Shown one piece after another: positions 15,877-24,947 of a stretch of 64,000 bases of DNA (positions within the stretch are counted from its first letter, which is position 1; every line of letters starts with the position of its first letter). Where the stretch lies: positions 1 through 64,000 of the forward strand of contig NZ_JHXV01000025.1 of assembly GCF_000621625.1 (NCBI RefSeq). Direction: 5' to 3'. The position numbers were made by a program, and so were the translations under genes. The DNA is from Crocinitomix catalasitica ATCC 23190. Its GTDB lineage: Bacteria; Bacteroidota; Bacteroidia; Flavobacteriales_D; Crocinitomicaceae. Below the pieces are notes generated by a model that saw nothing but the letters and a program-made list of their open reading frames with translations, had not been told where the DNA came from and did not search any database.

Positions 15877-18800
15877 TCAAATTTGATTGTCAAAAGAAAA
15901 CCTTTTAATGAATGGTATATGTTTTAGAAATTCACCTCCTTTAAAATCTAGCAATTCATCTATCAATTTAACACTTTTCACCTTATCGAATACCATTTTT
16001 AATAATTCATTTTCTGACGATTGAAGAATTTTACCTAAAGATTTTTCAGGATAATTACTTAGTGTTTCAAATAGTTCAGACGCAGATTCCTTATAGCTAC
16101 CCAAATTGAGCCCTAAAACAAACATAACCATTAAAAAATCCCTGTTTTTTGACGCTTTGGAATATGTTAAATTCTCGTGACTTCGTACAATACGGTAGAT
16201 ATTTGTGAAACGTTTTATTGAGCGAGGTGAATTATCAATCAACCAAATCATTTCTTTTAAATAATTGAACTCTTCTTTCGATAATTTTAATTTTTGGAAC
16301 TCTTCACTTTTATTTTTTCCTCGCTCTAACTCCTGATAATCATCTTGGTAACCAGCTTCCACCTCTCTTTTTTGATCTTGAATTTCAGCATCATATTCTG
16401 CTCGCATTGCATCTTCCTCACTAGTATTAAGCGTCATTTCAGCTATTTTATTAGAATAAACATTTGGTTTATCCTCAATTTCATCTTTAAAAATATGATC
16501 TATCATATTTTTTGCATCCTCATTTGTTGGCTTCTTTAATTGAAAAGGAATTTGGAATATTTTCTCAAGATAATCTGAAACTCCAATTTTTTGAAGTCTT
16601 GTTTTATATTGCTCATTTTCTGTATTTCCGTTGAAGTGCAATGCATGTTTTTTTAAAAGTGCGTTATTCACCCATCTAGGGTCAACACCAACGACCACAA
16701 CAAATAAAGGAAAAGCCATAAGAAGATTTACCGCCTCCAAAACCTCAACTACTTTTTCATCTGAACAACGGTCAAGATCATCAATATAGAGTACAATTCT
16801 TTCAAGTTTACTCTGTTTTTCTTTTTCAAAAATATTTTCTATTTCTTTTCTGTCTTTTTCTATTGTATTTTCTTCGTTTGAAGACTGCATAGTCATTGTG
16901 GCAACATTTACATTCGTACGCAGAAATAATGAGCTTAATGTTTCAAAATCTTTTCGGATTGTAGAAATAATTCCTAAATGTTTTGAGTAGTCCTCATTTT
17001 CATTTACATTTTCTATCAAATTAGAAATAGCAATTTCATTTGCTTGCTCTATGTCGATAACGTTTTTTCTAATAGTCTTATTAACTTCAGCTATGAGCTC
17101 ATCAATTTCTTTAAGTTCTTTGTTTAATGCTTTTAGTTTTTCATCAATTTTTTCAACTGAATCAGGTTTTTTTAAAGATTGGATTAATTCATCAAGTTTT
17201 TTAGTAGCCTTTATTCCTTTCTTCCAATATTTAAGTATAAAAAATAAAATGGGGCTTAAAGCTATTATTATACTTGTATAAATTGATTTTACCCAATTAA
17301 AAATCTTCCAATTAAAAGTATTGATTAATCCAGTAAAAACTCCTTGAAATACTATTCCTGCAACAATTAGTGATAATATTATTGCTGTAATTTGGTATGA
17401 ATTTGAACGAATATAATTAGATATATTAATTCCTGAATTCACCGCTCGTTTCAGTTCTTGCGGTGTTTTTGTCTTAATTTTATCTTCAGTCCAGCCGTTT
17501 ATTTTTAAAAAACCTTGAACGTCTTCATTATATTCATTCCTAAAATATCTTAGTATTTTATGCTTTTTTTCTTTTACAAGATCTTGTTTTAAATTCTTAA
17601 AATCTTTAGATCTTGTTTCAAAACCTGTAATTTTTGAGTTTAATAATTTAATATTATTATGAATTTTGACTTTAACTTTAAGTCTTGCTAAATCTCCTTT
17701 TGTATGGTTATTAATGTATTCATTTAGTTTCTCAAATAAACTGTCTGCAAATCCCGCCCATAAGTTGGAATCCATATAAGACCATGCATTGAATTTAATA
17801 TGCGCGATACCCTTTACTTGTGAATCCCTAGCAACAGTATCGTTTTCTTTTGGAAAGGAATTTATTGATGCTTCGAGCTTGTTCATGAAAAAACTTTTAC
17901 CACTTCCCCACTCTCCCAGCAGAGCAATTGCAATAGGAGGGTTGATTTCCTTGTGAGCAATTAAAGTGGCAAAAGATCGAATATCATTATTAATTCCTAA
18001 AAGATCTGCACCATTTGAATCATCCGCCCTATAGGAAGAGAGTTTGATTTGATTGTTTATGATTTCACTTTTATCAACTTCTTCTTCATTAGTTATAGTC
18101 AGTTTTCCAATGTTGCTAGGTGGAGATTTTTTTACGGATTGGTTAAAAATTTCACCAAGTTTAATCTGATCAAGGCCATTGAAAATTTCTGAATATTTGT
18201 CTAAATTAAGACTGGATATTCGGTACCTAAACTTACTTAATTCTCCTTCAAAATCGAGGTTATTAACTCTGTAAAACCAATCAACATCTAACTTTGAACC
18301 ATTATTATAATTTTTTAAAACTCTACCTAATGCTTTCACTCTAAAAATTCCAACTCCATTTCTTTGAAAGGTTGATTTAATAATTAGGACATCATCAATT
18401 TCAACTTGATTTACGATATTCCCTCGCTTGGTATCATCTCCATTTTCCCAAATATTATTTTCTAGAAATCGTGCAGTTTGATCTTCCGAACCCCATGTTG
18501 AACCTACTGCATAAACCATTCTCCCTTCCGCATGAATTTGATCGGCAATGGTATTTAGTTCAGAAAGAGGCATGACCACTGTTCTATTTGACATTTCATC
18601 CCCTTCAATGAGCACATCTTGATTTATTTTTGCAACAATATCGGAATCATAGCGCTCTTCACTGTCATATTGCACAGTATCATCATATTCAATATTTTTA
18701 CTCTCTTCATCTTCGGTGAGCAAATTATAAGTAATGCTAACTTTAGGCTGTTCATTAGTTTTATCTGCCCCCTTAGGCACTGTAATCAATGTATCATATG

Positions 18801-19083
18801 AAAAGTGTAAAGCATTAACATCTTTGATTTTCAAGTTCAAATCCTCAGTTAACTTTTGAATACCATTTATTGCTTCTTTAATTATTATTACTGGTCCATT
18901 TCTAATCTCTCCATTTTTATATGAAAGGAAATATTTGATTATGATAGAAATTCTTTTTGGATCTAGCTCATCTGAATGTATATTCACTGCGGTCACTCTG
19001 ACTGTTTCGAATCCTTCTCCAATTTCTACTTTATGTAGTTCTTCCGGTTTTTCTAATTCTATAACTCTCTGCTCGAAACTCAT
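15877..19083 (-). CDS. KAP-family P-loop NTPase with an EVE/PUA-like sensor region
   Basis: A 1,068-residue protein. Residues 1-130 are beta-rich and unassigned. Residues 188-285 (VYAVGSTWGS, DDVLIIKSTFQRNGVGIF, VKALGRV, LDVDWF) read like an EVE/PUA-type domain of the kind that senses modified bases. The KAP NTPase begins near 360, with Walker A GEWGSGKS (390-397) and Walker B IDDLDRCS (about 767-774). The KAP-type membrane insertion has two helices at about 564-585 and 601-620. It would sit on the membrane facing the cytoplasm. Its ATG overlaps the hsdM stop by 4 bp (ATGA), so it is translationally coupled to the methylase. KAP assignment is firm; the sensor domain is an inference from pattern. 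Confidence 0.85.
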   Translation of the reverse strand: MSFEQRVIELEKPEELHKVEIGEGFETVRVTAVNIHSDELDPKRISIIIKYFLSYKNGEIRNGPVIIIKEAINGIQKLTEDLNLKIKDVNALHFSYDTLITVPKGADKTNEQPKVSITYNLLTEDEESKNIEYDDTVQYDSEERYDSDIVAKINQDVLIEGDEMSNRTVVMPLSELNTIADQIHAEGRMVYAVGSTWGSEDQTARFLENNIWENGDDTKRGNIVNQVEIDDVLIIKSTFQRNGVGIFRVKALGRVLKNYNNGSKLDVDWFYRVNNLDFEGELSKFRYRISSLNLDKYSEIFNGLDQIKLGEIFNQSVKKSPPSNIGKLTITNEEEVDKSEIINNQIKLSSYRADDSNGADLLGINNDIRSFATLIAHKEINPPIAIALLGEWGSGKSFFMNKLEASINSFPKENDTVARDSQVKGIAHIKFNAWSYMDSNLWAGFADSLFEKLNEYINNHTKGDLARLKVKVKIHNNIKLLNSKITGFETRSKDFKNLKQDLVKEKKHKILRYFRNEYNEDVQGFLKINGWTEDKIKTKTPQELKRAVNSGINISNYIRSNSYQITAIILSLIVAGIVFQGVFTGLINTFNWKIFNWVKSIYTSIIIALSPILFFILKYWKKGIKATKKLDELIQSLKKPDSVEKIDEKLKALNKELKEIDELIAEVNKTIRKNVIDIEQANEIAISNLIENVNENEDYSKHLGIISTIRKDFETLSSLFLRTNVNVATMTMQSSNEENTIEKDRKEIENIFEKEKQSKLERIVLYIDDLDRCSDEKVVEVLEAVNLLMAFPLFVVVVGVDPRWVNNALLKKHALHFNGNTENEQYKTRLQKIGVSDYLEKIFQIPFQLKKPTNEDAKNMIDHIFKDEIEDKPNVYSNKIAEMTLNTSEEDAMRAEYDAEIQDQKREVEAGYQDDYQELERGKNKSEEFQKLKLSKEEFNYLKEMIWLIDNSPRSIKRFTNIYRIVRSHENLTYSKASKNRDFLMVMFVLGLNLGSYKESASELFETLSNYPEKSLGKILQSSENELLKMVFDKVKSVKLIDELLDFKGGEFLKHIPFIKRFSFDNQI

Positions 19084-20729
19084 ATTTTATCAAAATTCTC
19101 AACAATAACTTTCTGCAATTCATTTGATTTTTCAAATTGTTGCACTAAAGTCTTTTTTAGGTCAGCCATTTTATCCTCAAATGGAATGCCGTCATCTTCT
19201 TCAGCTTCTGTACCTACATATATACCTGGGGTGAGTTTGTAATCTTGTTTTTGTACCTCAGCTAATGGAGCTGCATAGCAGAAACCTAGTTCGTTTTCAT
19301 ACTTGGGCATATCTCCTCCCTCACCCTTCGAGTCCACTCGACTGTCACCAGATCGAGTCCTCAGGGTCCGGTCGGGTGAGTTTCTCCAATTGTGGTAGGT
19401 GTCTGTAATTTTATTAATGGTATCGTCTTCAAACACTCTTAATTTACGGCTCGCCATTTCGCCTAATTTAGAGGCATCAATGAATAAAATTTCATCTAAT
19501 CGTTTGCAGTGTTCGCCATCTTTTCCATCTCTGTTTTTACTTAAAAAGAAAATACAAGCGGGAATTCCTGTGGTTAAAAACAACTTATCAGGTAATCGGA
19601 CAATACAGTCAATCATATTATTGTCCACCATGTATTGTCGCACATTTTTTTCTCCTTTATTATTGGAAGTCATGGCGCCATTGGCCATTACAATTCCAGC
19701 CGTTCCTTTGTCAGATAAATGACTCCAAAAAGTTTGCATCCACATATAATTGGCAGAACCATCAGTCGTAAATTCTTCTCTTGGTCCAAATAAACGGGGG
19801 TCGTGTTCTGGTAACTCTTCAGGATGCCAATTGCTCACATTAAAAGGCGGGTTGGCAATGATATAATCTGCTTTTAAATCAGGAAAACGATCATTCAGCA
19901 AGGAATCACCTATGCGCACATCAAAAGACAAATCTCTTAAAGCCAAATTCATTTTGCACAAACGCAAGGTGCCGTCATAGCGCTCTTGCCCATAAATTGA
20001 GATGTTCTTTTTGTCCCCTCCATGAGATTCTAAAAACTTTAAGGATTGGACAAACATTCCTCCAGAACCACAAGCGGCATCAAATATTTTACCTGAATAA
20101 GGTTCTAACATTTCTACCAATAACCTAACAATACTGCCAGGGGTAAAGAACTGTCCTGCACCCGAACCTTCGGCAATGGCAAATTTGCCAATATAGTATT
20201 CGTAAATTCTACCTAAAATATCACTTTCAGGGTTTTCGCGTGCCGAGAATTTTTTGTGTGAAAATAAATTAATAATTCCCCTTACCTGCACGGCAGACAA
20301 TTGGCTTTTTACGAAAATTCTTGGTAAAATTCCTTTTAAATCATCTCTGTATTGAGAAATGGCTTGATCCATTAAATCAAAAGCATCATCTACTTTTACT
20401 TTAATATCATCTTGCTCGGCATTGTCTTTTAAATATTCCCAAGTCGCTTCCTTTGGCAGGATATAAGTATTCTGCGAAAGATATTCGTCTGGATCATCTA
20501 AAACATACTGCAATTCATCATCTGAGATACCGTAATAATCAGAACCTTTTTCTCTTACTAAACCTTTTAATTCATCACGTCTTGCTTCAAAACGCTCAGA
20601 CATATGCTTTAAAAAAATTAGAGAAAGGACGTAGTCTTTGTATTGATTTTCAGCCACTGCTCCACGTAATTCGTTGGCAGCTTTCCACAATTCATTTTCA
20701 AAATCAATATCAGCTTTAGTTTTTGCCAT
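19080..20729 (-). CDS. hsdM: Type I restriction enzyme, M (methyltransferase) subunit
   Basis: A 549-residue N6-adenine methyltransferase. The N-terminal helical domain (FENELWKAANELRGAV) precedes the SAM-binding motif DAACGSGG (217-224) and the catalytic NPPF (293-296). It modifies the host's HsdS target sites. It is the first gene of the island. Between about residues 450 and 470 the DNA (19320-19380) carries an in-frame copy of the dispersed palindromic element, encoding a charged stretch (LRTRSGDSRVDSKGEG) not expected in HsdM. The 4-bp overlap with the KAP gene shows coupling. A near-match -7 box (TATATTTA on the minus strand) lies about 20 nt upstream. Confidence 0.95.
   Translation of the reverse strand: MAKTKADIDFENELWKAANELRGAVAENQYKDYVLSLIFLKHMSERFEARRDELKGLVREKGSDYYGISDDELQYVLDDPDEYLSQNTYILPKEATWEYLKDNAEQDDIKVKVDDAFDLMDQAISQYRDDLKGILPRIFVKSQLSAVQVRGIINLFSHKKFSARENPESDILGRIYEYYIGKFAIAEGSGAGQFFTPGSIVRLLVEMLEPYSGKIFDAACGSGGMFVQSLKFLESHGGDKKNISIYGQERYDGTLRLCKMNLALRDLSFDVRIGDSLLNDRFPDLKADYIIANPPFNVSNWHPEELPEHDPRLFGPREEFTTDGSANYMWMQTFWSHLSDKGTAGIVMANGAMTSNNKGEKNVRQYMVDNNMIDCIVRLPDKLFLTTGIPACIFFLSKNRDGKDGEHCKRLDEILFIDASKLGEMASRKLRVFEDDTINKITDTYHNWRNSPDRTLRTRSGDSRVDSKGEGGDMPKYENELGFCYAAPLAEVQKQDYKLTPGIYVGTEAEEDDGIPFEDKMADLKKTLVQQFEKSNELQKVIVENFDKI
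19320..19380 (-). repeat. REP-like element in frame inside hsdM
   Basis: Read in the hsdM direction: CTGAGG, a stem ACTCGA ... TCGAGT (19336-19358 with an 11-nt loop), then GGACTCGAAGG. This is the same core as the intergenic R elements. Outer arms CTCACCC / GGGTGAG (19320-19326 and 19374-19380) also pair. It keeps the reading frame open. Confidence 0.8.
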
Positions 20730-20841
20730 GGGGTATTTTAGTTAGGAAAACCTAAATATAGCAAATACCTCTCAAGGTTTCTCATAGGAGAGTGAAAAAC
20801 AGGGTTTTTCCTGTATGACAAAATGGATTTATCGAATTCGA

Positions 20842-20908
20842 GGGACAGTGTCCCACGATTTGTTTTTTCTAGAAATAAATAGTGCAGACAGTGTCTGCAC
20901 TATTTATT
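20842..20908. repeat. Two palindromes with a shared GACAGTGTC core
   Basis: GGGACA-G-TGTCCC (20842-20854) is followed by a perfect 17-bp-arm hairpin with a one-base G loop (arm AATAAATAGTGCAGACA, 20874-20908). Both share the core GACAGTGTC. A diverged pair in the same order lies at about 24706-24775. Such spaced hairpin pairs resemble the REPs mobilised by Y1 (RAYT) transposases, but no transposase gene is present here. Confidence 0.8.
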
Positions 20909-20947
20909 AGTGGTTTATCCAAACATTATATAGATATCTGGGACCAA

Positions 20948-21795
20948 GGCACCGGAAACGAAGACCGCTTGTGGCTTCGAGTCCATTTGCTCGTCTATCG
21001 ACTTGCAAATCCTCAGCCACCGCTAATAATTGTTCTAACTTTTAAGAAGGATTGAAATAGTAATTGTAGGTGAATGAGGATTGCGCTAACATTTTTTAGA
21101 TTATTTAGAACAAAACATAGGTGACTGAGGCGTGCAAAGCACGGGACTCGAAGGCACCGGAAACGATGACCGCTTGTGGCTTCGAGTCCATTTGCTCGTC
21201 TATCGACTTGCAAATCCTCAGCCACCGCTAATAATTGTTCTAACTTTTAAGAAGGACTGAAATAGTAATTGTAGGTGACTGAGGCTTCCGCTAACATTTT
21301 TTAGATTATCCAGAACAAGACGTAGGTGACTGAGGCGTGCAAAACACGGGACTCGAAGGCACCGGAAACGAAGGCACCGCTAACATTTTTTAGATTATTT
21401 AGAACAAGACGTAGGTGACTGAGGCGTGCAAAGCACGGGACTCGAAGGCACCGGCTACGAAGACCGCTTGTGGCTTCGAGTCCATTTGCTCGTCTATCGA
21501 CTTGCAAATCCTCAGCCACCGCTAATAATTGTTCTAACTTTTAAGAAGGATTGAAATAGTAATTGTAGGTGAATGAGGATTGCGCTAACATTTTTTAGAT
21601 TATTTAGAACAAAACATAGGTGACTGAGGCGTGCAAAGCACGGGACTCGAAGGCACCGAAACAAAGCCACCGCTAATTTCTATTAATAATTTTGAGCATG
21701 CACTGATAGATAATGAAGATGTAAGGTGACTGAGGCGTGCAAAGCACGGGACTCGAAGGCACCGGATCGAAGGCACCGGAAACGAAGGCACCGAA
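20948..21795. repeat. Array of REP-like elements downstream of hsdM and the OMP gene
   Basis: Three L elements (20966-21024, 21171-21229, 21465-21523) share the stem ATTTGC ... GCAAAT. They alternate with at least five R elements (flank starts near 21119, 21325, 21414, 21619, 21725), nearly all with stem CGTGC-AAA-GCACG. The spacers between L and R (about 90 nt, with AATAATTGTTCTAAC) are themselves repeated, so a unit of roughly 200 bp has been duplicated. With the two palindromes before it, this explains the 1,074-bp gap between hsdM and the outer-membrane protein gene; no ORF there looks real. Confidence 0.85.
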
Positions 21796-21803
21796 ACCCC
21801 ACC

Positions 21804-22649
21804 CTACAAAGAATAAACAAACCCAGCGGAAACAGTTCCAAAATGCAACCAGTTTCTCACATAACCATCACCCGGGCCGACATTATCGTTTGAAGTTCCG
21901 ACAGCTCCGCCGCCTAAATAACGCACATTAAAAAAGGCACTGATTGGGGTGGTTAATTGGTAGCCTGCTCTTAGGCTGGCATCTAAAATCGCACCGACAA
22001 TTTCTGTGTCGCTGCCATTTAAATAACTCACTGGTGCATAAATTCCATCGGCTTCTAATTCGGTATAAAAGCGGTTGGTGATATTGTGGCGGGCACGAAT
22101 TTTCAAGGCTGGAACGATACCTAAATCTCGGTTTGTTCTGAATTTATCACCGTCCAATGATTCGAATGAAATGGTGGCATTTCTAAACTGCACTGTTGGA
22201 CCAATTGCGAATTTCAGCTTAGGGTTATTCGGCAATAATTCTCTTAAATAACTGAATCGATAAAAGGGGAAATTATACAACATCTTCACTCCCGATCCCG
22301 CAGGAAAAAGCAAATCATCTACAATCAAATCGTCTGTTAAAACAACTTTCGTTTCAATGGCCAATGGTTGATACAATAGAATAAATGTATTTCTTGGGTT
22401 GATATCCAATTCGAGTGACGGTCGAATGATAGGAAACAAAACATCTTGACCACCATCGCGTTTATAGTCGAAATAAGTACCGCTATTACTGAATTGCACT
22501 TTGTGATCGAGCACACCCAGAAAACCAATTTCTGCGACAGCTCTCAGTTTTATTTTGGGGTTAATATTTTCTTCTTCCGGTAAGTTTTGGGCACCTAAAT
22601 TGAAAGATATACATGTAAAAAGTACTGCTAAAGTATTTTGAAAAGTCAT
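21804..22649 (-). CDS. Outer-membrane beta-barrel protein, hypothetical
   Basis: A 281-residue protein with a signal peptide ending near residue 20 (FNLGAQ). The rest is strings of amphipathic strands (KLRAVAEIGFLGVL, RPSLELDINPRNTFILLYQPL, LDASLRAGYQLTTPISAFFNVRYLGGG). It closes with SAGFVYSL, ending in a hydrophobic residue as most barrel proteins do. It resembles DUF6268-like barrels of Bacteroidota, but I am not sure of the family. The role may be a channel or structural. The stop codon sits immediately beside the REP array. It lies between that array and the Fic gene. Confidence 0.72.
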   Translation of the reverse strand: MTFQNTLAVLFTCISFNLGAQNLPEEENINPKIKLRAVAEIGFLGVLDHKVQFSNSGTYFDYKRDGGQDVLFPIIRPSLELDINPRNTFILLYQPLAIETKVVLTDDLIVDDLLFPAGSGVKMLYNFPFYRFSYLRELLPNNPKLKFAIGPTVQFRNATISFESLDGDKFRTNRDLGIVPALKIRARHNITNRFYTELEADGIYAPVSYLNGSDTEIVGAILDASLRAGYQLTTPISAFFNVRYLGGGAVGTSNDNVGPGDGYVRNWLHFGTVSAGFVYSL

Positions 22650-22901
22650 GGCTTTGGTTTTTAATTAATAATAGTTCTGATTCAACTAAAACTATTCCAA
22701 AACTGGCTTTTTCAGACCAATAATGTTCAATTCACCTATTTTATTGCTGTTTTTGGATCTTTTTTCATGAAAAACCTAAAAACAACCGTATTAAAAAGAT
22801 GTAAAAGAATTCTACATTATTGCGTAAAATAGGCACATGTTAGGCAGTGAGAACGAAAGTATTGCTAGACATCCCGCTTGTGACTTCTGGTTGGGTTGTC
22901 A

Positions 22902-24440
22902 TTATTTAATCTCAAAAATGTCTTTATATTTTGACTCAATATCCTTAACTTCTTTTTCTTCAAGAACCGTAAATTCTTTTGTTATCGCGCATTTTGATAA
23001 AACACCTTGTCCTTGTCTCAAAAAACTTGCAAGTAAGGAAAGTTCTTTATCAGGCATTTCGTATACATCATCAATGTATCTTTTGAACGCTTCATATTTT
23101 TCCAAATAATTGACTTCATTCGGAATGATGTTTTCTATTGTATCTTGCACACAGTCATACAAGAACTCGGCTTGTACGGTTGCGTCAAAATAGCGATAGT
23201 AATCAATAGTATCGTTGAGGACTTCAACATTATTATCCGGAGTAGGCTTCCAATTAATGTGTTCCAATATTGGATGCGAATACTGTTCAAGTATTTCACC
23301 ATAATCTTTAACATGGTCTAAAATTGAAGCTGAAACAGGAAAAATTACACCTTGCTGGGTATAATTCATTTTGGCCAATATATGATGTATGATATATCTG
23401 TGAAGACGACCATTGCCATCTACAAAAGGGTGAATAAATACAAACCCAAAAGCTATTTCTGCAGCGACTAATACAGGATCCATTTCTTTCTCCATCAATA
23501 AATTCTTGGTATCAATCCATCCTTCCAAAAGGGTGGAGAGATCTTCAAATTTGGCCGAAATATGATCTGGAATTGGTTCCTGACTTACTTCATCTCGTTC
23601 TCCAACAAATCCTTGCTGTTCGCGAATTCCCATTCTTGTGAAACGTGTGTTCTCTATCACAATTTGTTGTAAGCGATTGAGTTCGTTTACATCTAATTCA
23701 TTTATGCCCGCTTGCCCGATCGCTTTTCCCCATCTGGCCGCTCGATTACTACGTGGCTTTTCGCCCTCAATAGTAAATGAAGCTTTTGAATCTTTCAATA
23801 AGAGATAAGCCGACGCTCTTTGTAATAAATCTTTACGAACGCTATTAAGGTAGGTGTTCTTTTGTTTTCGGATATCTGATAGGATATATTTCTCTAATTT
23901 TTCTGTTTTTCGAATTAATGGACAGAAGTTTCTTGTGCCTGGTAAATTATTGATGACTTTATGCCGTGGCGAACTTTCGCCTTTAATGGCATATTGTAAT
24001 TTTTCGACTACAACAGGCACTAAGTTCCCTGTTTTCAAATCAGGAATATCTAATTTATCCGACATTAACCATTCGTATAAGAACCAGATTCTACGGCTGT
24101 ATTGCCCGAGCATCTCCTGCTGGATCATTTGTTCTAATTCAATTGTGGAAACTTGTTCGAATAATTTTTTTAAAACTAGCAGATTCACACCTTCATATTT
24201 GAGTGCAAAAATGAGTTGTTTATATAAGTTTTCTTCTGGTAAATATCTTGCTTCAAACACTTGCCAATATTCAGTTTTAGCGCGTCTTTTTTTATGACTC
24301 ACAAATGATAATTGCTTCGGAATTGGTACTTGCAATTGATACGCTTCAATGATTGCGCCATACCCCACAATAACACCTTCTGCAGGTACCTTTCTGCCGT
24401 GAAAAACACTTAATTCAGGTGAATAACATTTAATACTCAT
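22902..24440 (-). CDS. Class II Fic-domain protein (probable AMP transferase)
   Basis: A 512-residue Fic protein. The complete active-site motif HPFVDGNGRLHR lies at residues 337-348. The inhibitory helix motif of class II Fic proteins (S/TxxxEG) is present as SFTIEG at 221-226, so the enzyme should be held inactive until the helix is displaced. Fic enzymes with an intact motif transfer AMP to target hydroxyls. The C-terminal 100 residues (EFLYDCVQDTIENI onward) look helical and may include a winged helix. The gene is monocistronic. Its 5' end and upstream region hold nine iterons (24398-24614), suggesting it or a partner binds there. Target unknown. Confidence 0.9.
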   Translation of the reverse strand: MSIKCYSPELSVFHGRKVPAEGVIVGYGAIIEAYQLQVPIPKQLSFVSHKKRRAKTEYWQVFEARYLPEENLYKQLIFALKYEGVNLLVLKKLFEQVSTIELEQMIQQEMLGQYSRRIWFLYEWLMSDKLDIPDLKTGNLVPVVVEKLQYAIKGESSPRHKVINNLPGTRNFCPLIRKTEKLEKYILSDIRKQKNTYLNSVRKDLLQRASAYLLLKDSKASFTIEGEKPRSNRAARWGKAIGQAGINELDVNELNRLQQIVIENTRFTRMGIREQQGFVGERDEVSQEPIPDHISAKFEDLSTLLEGWIDTKNLLMEKEMDPVLVAAEIAFGFVFIHPFVDGNGRLHRYIIHHILAKMNYTQQGVIFPVSASILDHVKDYGEILEQYSHPILEHINWKPTPDNNVEVLNDTIDYYRYFDATVQAEFLYDCVQDTIENIIPNEVNYLEKYEAFKRYIDDVYEMPDKELSLLASFLRQGQGVLSKCAITKEFTVLEEKEVKDIESKYKDIFEIK

Positions 24441-24622
24441 GCTTATTGATGAAATTTATTTAATACAAGATAGGTGAATTTTACTTAATTCGGGTGAAAA
24501 AAGCTTAATAAAATACAAGATAGGTGAAAATGACTTAATGTTTAGTGCTTGAAAAATGGGTAATTGCATGAGAAAACAGGTAATTATTTCAGCTGAATTG
24601 GAAAACTGGGTAAGTAATGAGA
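24398..24622. promoter_or_regulatory. Nine 17-bp iterons in three 75-bp units at the Fic start
   Basis: On the plus strand the iteron is GGTGAA-N4-RCTTAAT. Copies start at 24398, 24418, 24448, 24473, 24493 and 24523. Three weaker copies at 24548, 24568 and 24598 keep only part of the motif (for example TTGAA-N4-GGGTAAT). Starts are spaced 20, 30, 25, then 20, 30, 25, then 20, 30, so the whole is three 75-bp units. The first two iterons are inside the Fic coding region, the third begins 8 bp upstream of the start codon, and the rest cover the promoter. Likely operator array. Confidence 0.7.
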
Positions 24623-24705
24623 TTAACTAAGAGACTTGCCACGTCATGAATGCGGACACGCTCACATCGTAAGCCAGCTAAAACTTGACGAGGTCATTTT
24701 CAATT

Positions 24706-24795
24706 CGTGGGACACTACCCCCTGTTTTTGGTTTTTTGATGATTTGAAAAGTGCATACAGTGTCTGCATAATCTGTTTAGAAGTTTATACAACTA
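24706..24795. repeat. Diverged copy of the GACAGTGTC palindrome pair
   Basis: GTGGGACACT (24708) and GTGCATACAGTGTCTGCA (from about 24751) match, in order and orientation, the two palindromes at 20842-20908. A shared T-rich spacer and a following GTTTATA also match. The stems carry mismatches here, so this copy is decaying. The whole gap 24441-25660 is iterons, this relic and the array that follows. Confidence 0.6.
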
Positions 24796-24947
24796 TGATG
24801 TGTTTAACTGCGATGTACTGAACCTGCAGAAGTGAAGGACCAACACATTCCTTTTTCATGTAAAGATTTTCGCTTTTTCTTTACACGTTATAAACAATAC
24901 ATATAGAAAAATGACTTTTCTTTACACGAAGGCACCGCTAGACATTC

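Noticed and set aside
20842-20908. Terminator for hsdM or the OMP gene
   Set aside because: hsdM starts at 20729 and reads away from it. The hairpin lacks a T-run on either strand, so a REP-like element fits better.
23854-24297. 147-residue plus-strand ORF inside the Fic gene
   Set aside because: Antisense to a Fic protein with intact motifs; no family resemblance.
24636-24821. 61-residue plus-strand ORF
   Set aside because: It crosses the decayed palindrome pair and ends at random; not a transposase fragment that I can recognise.
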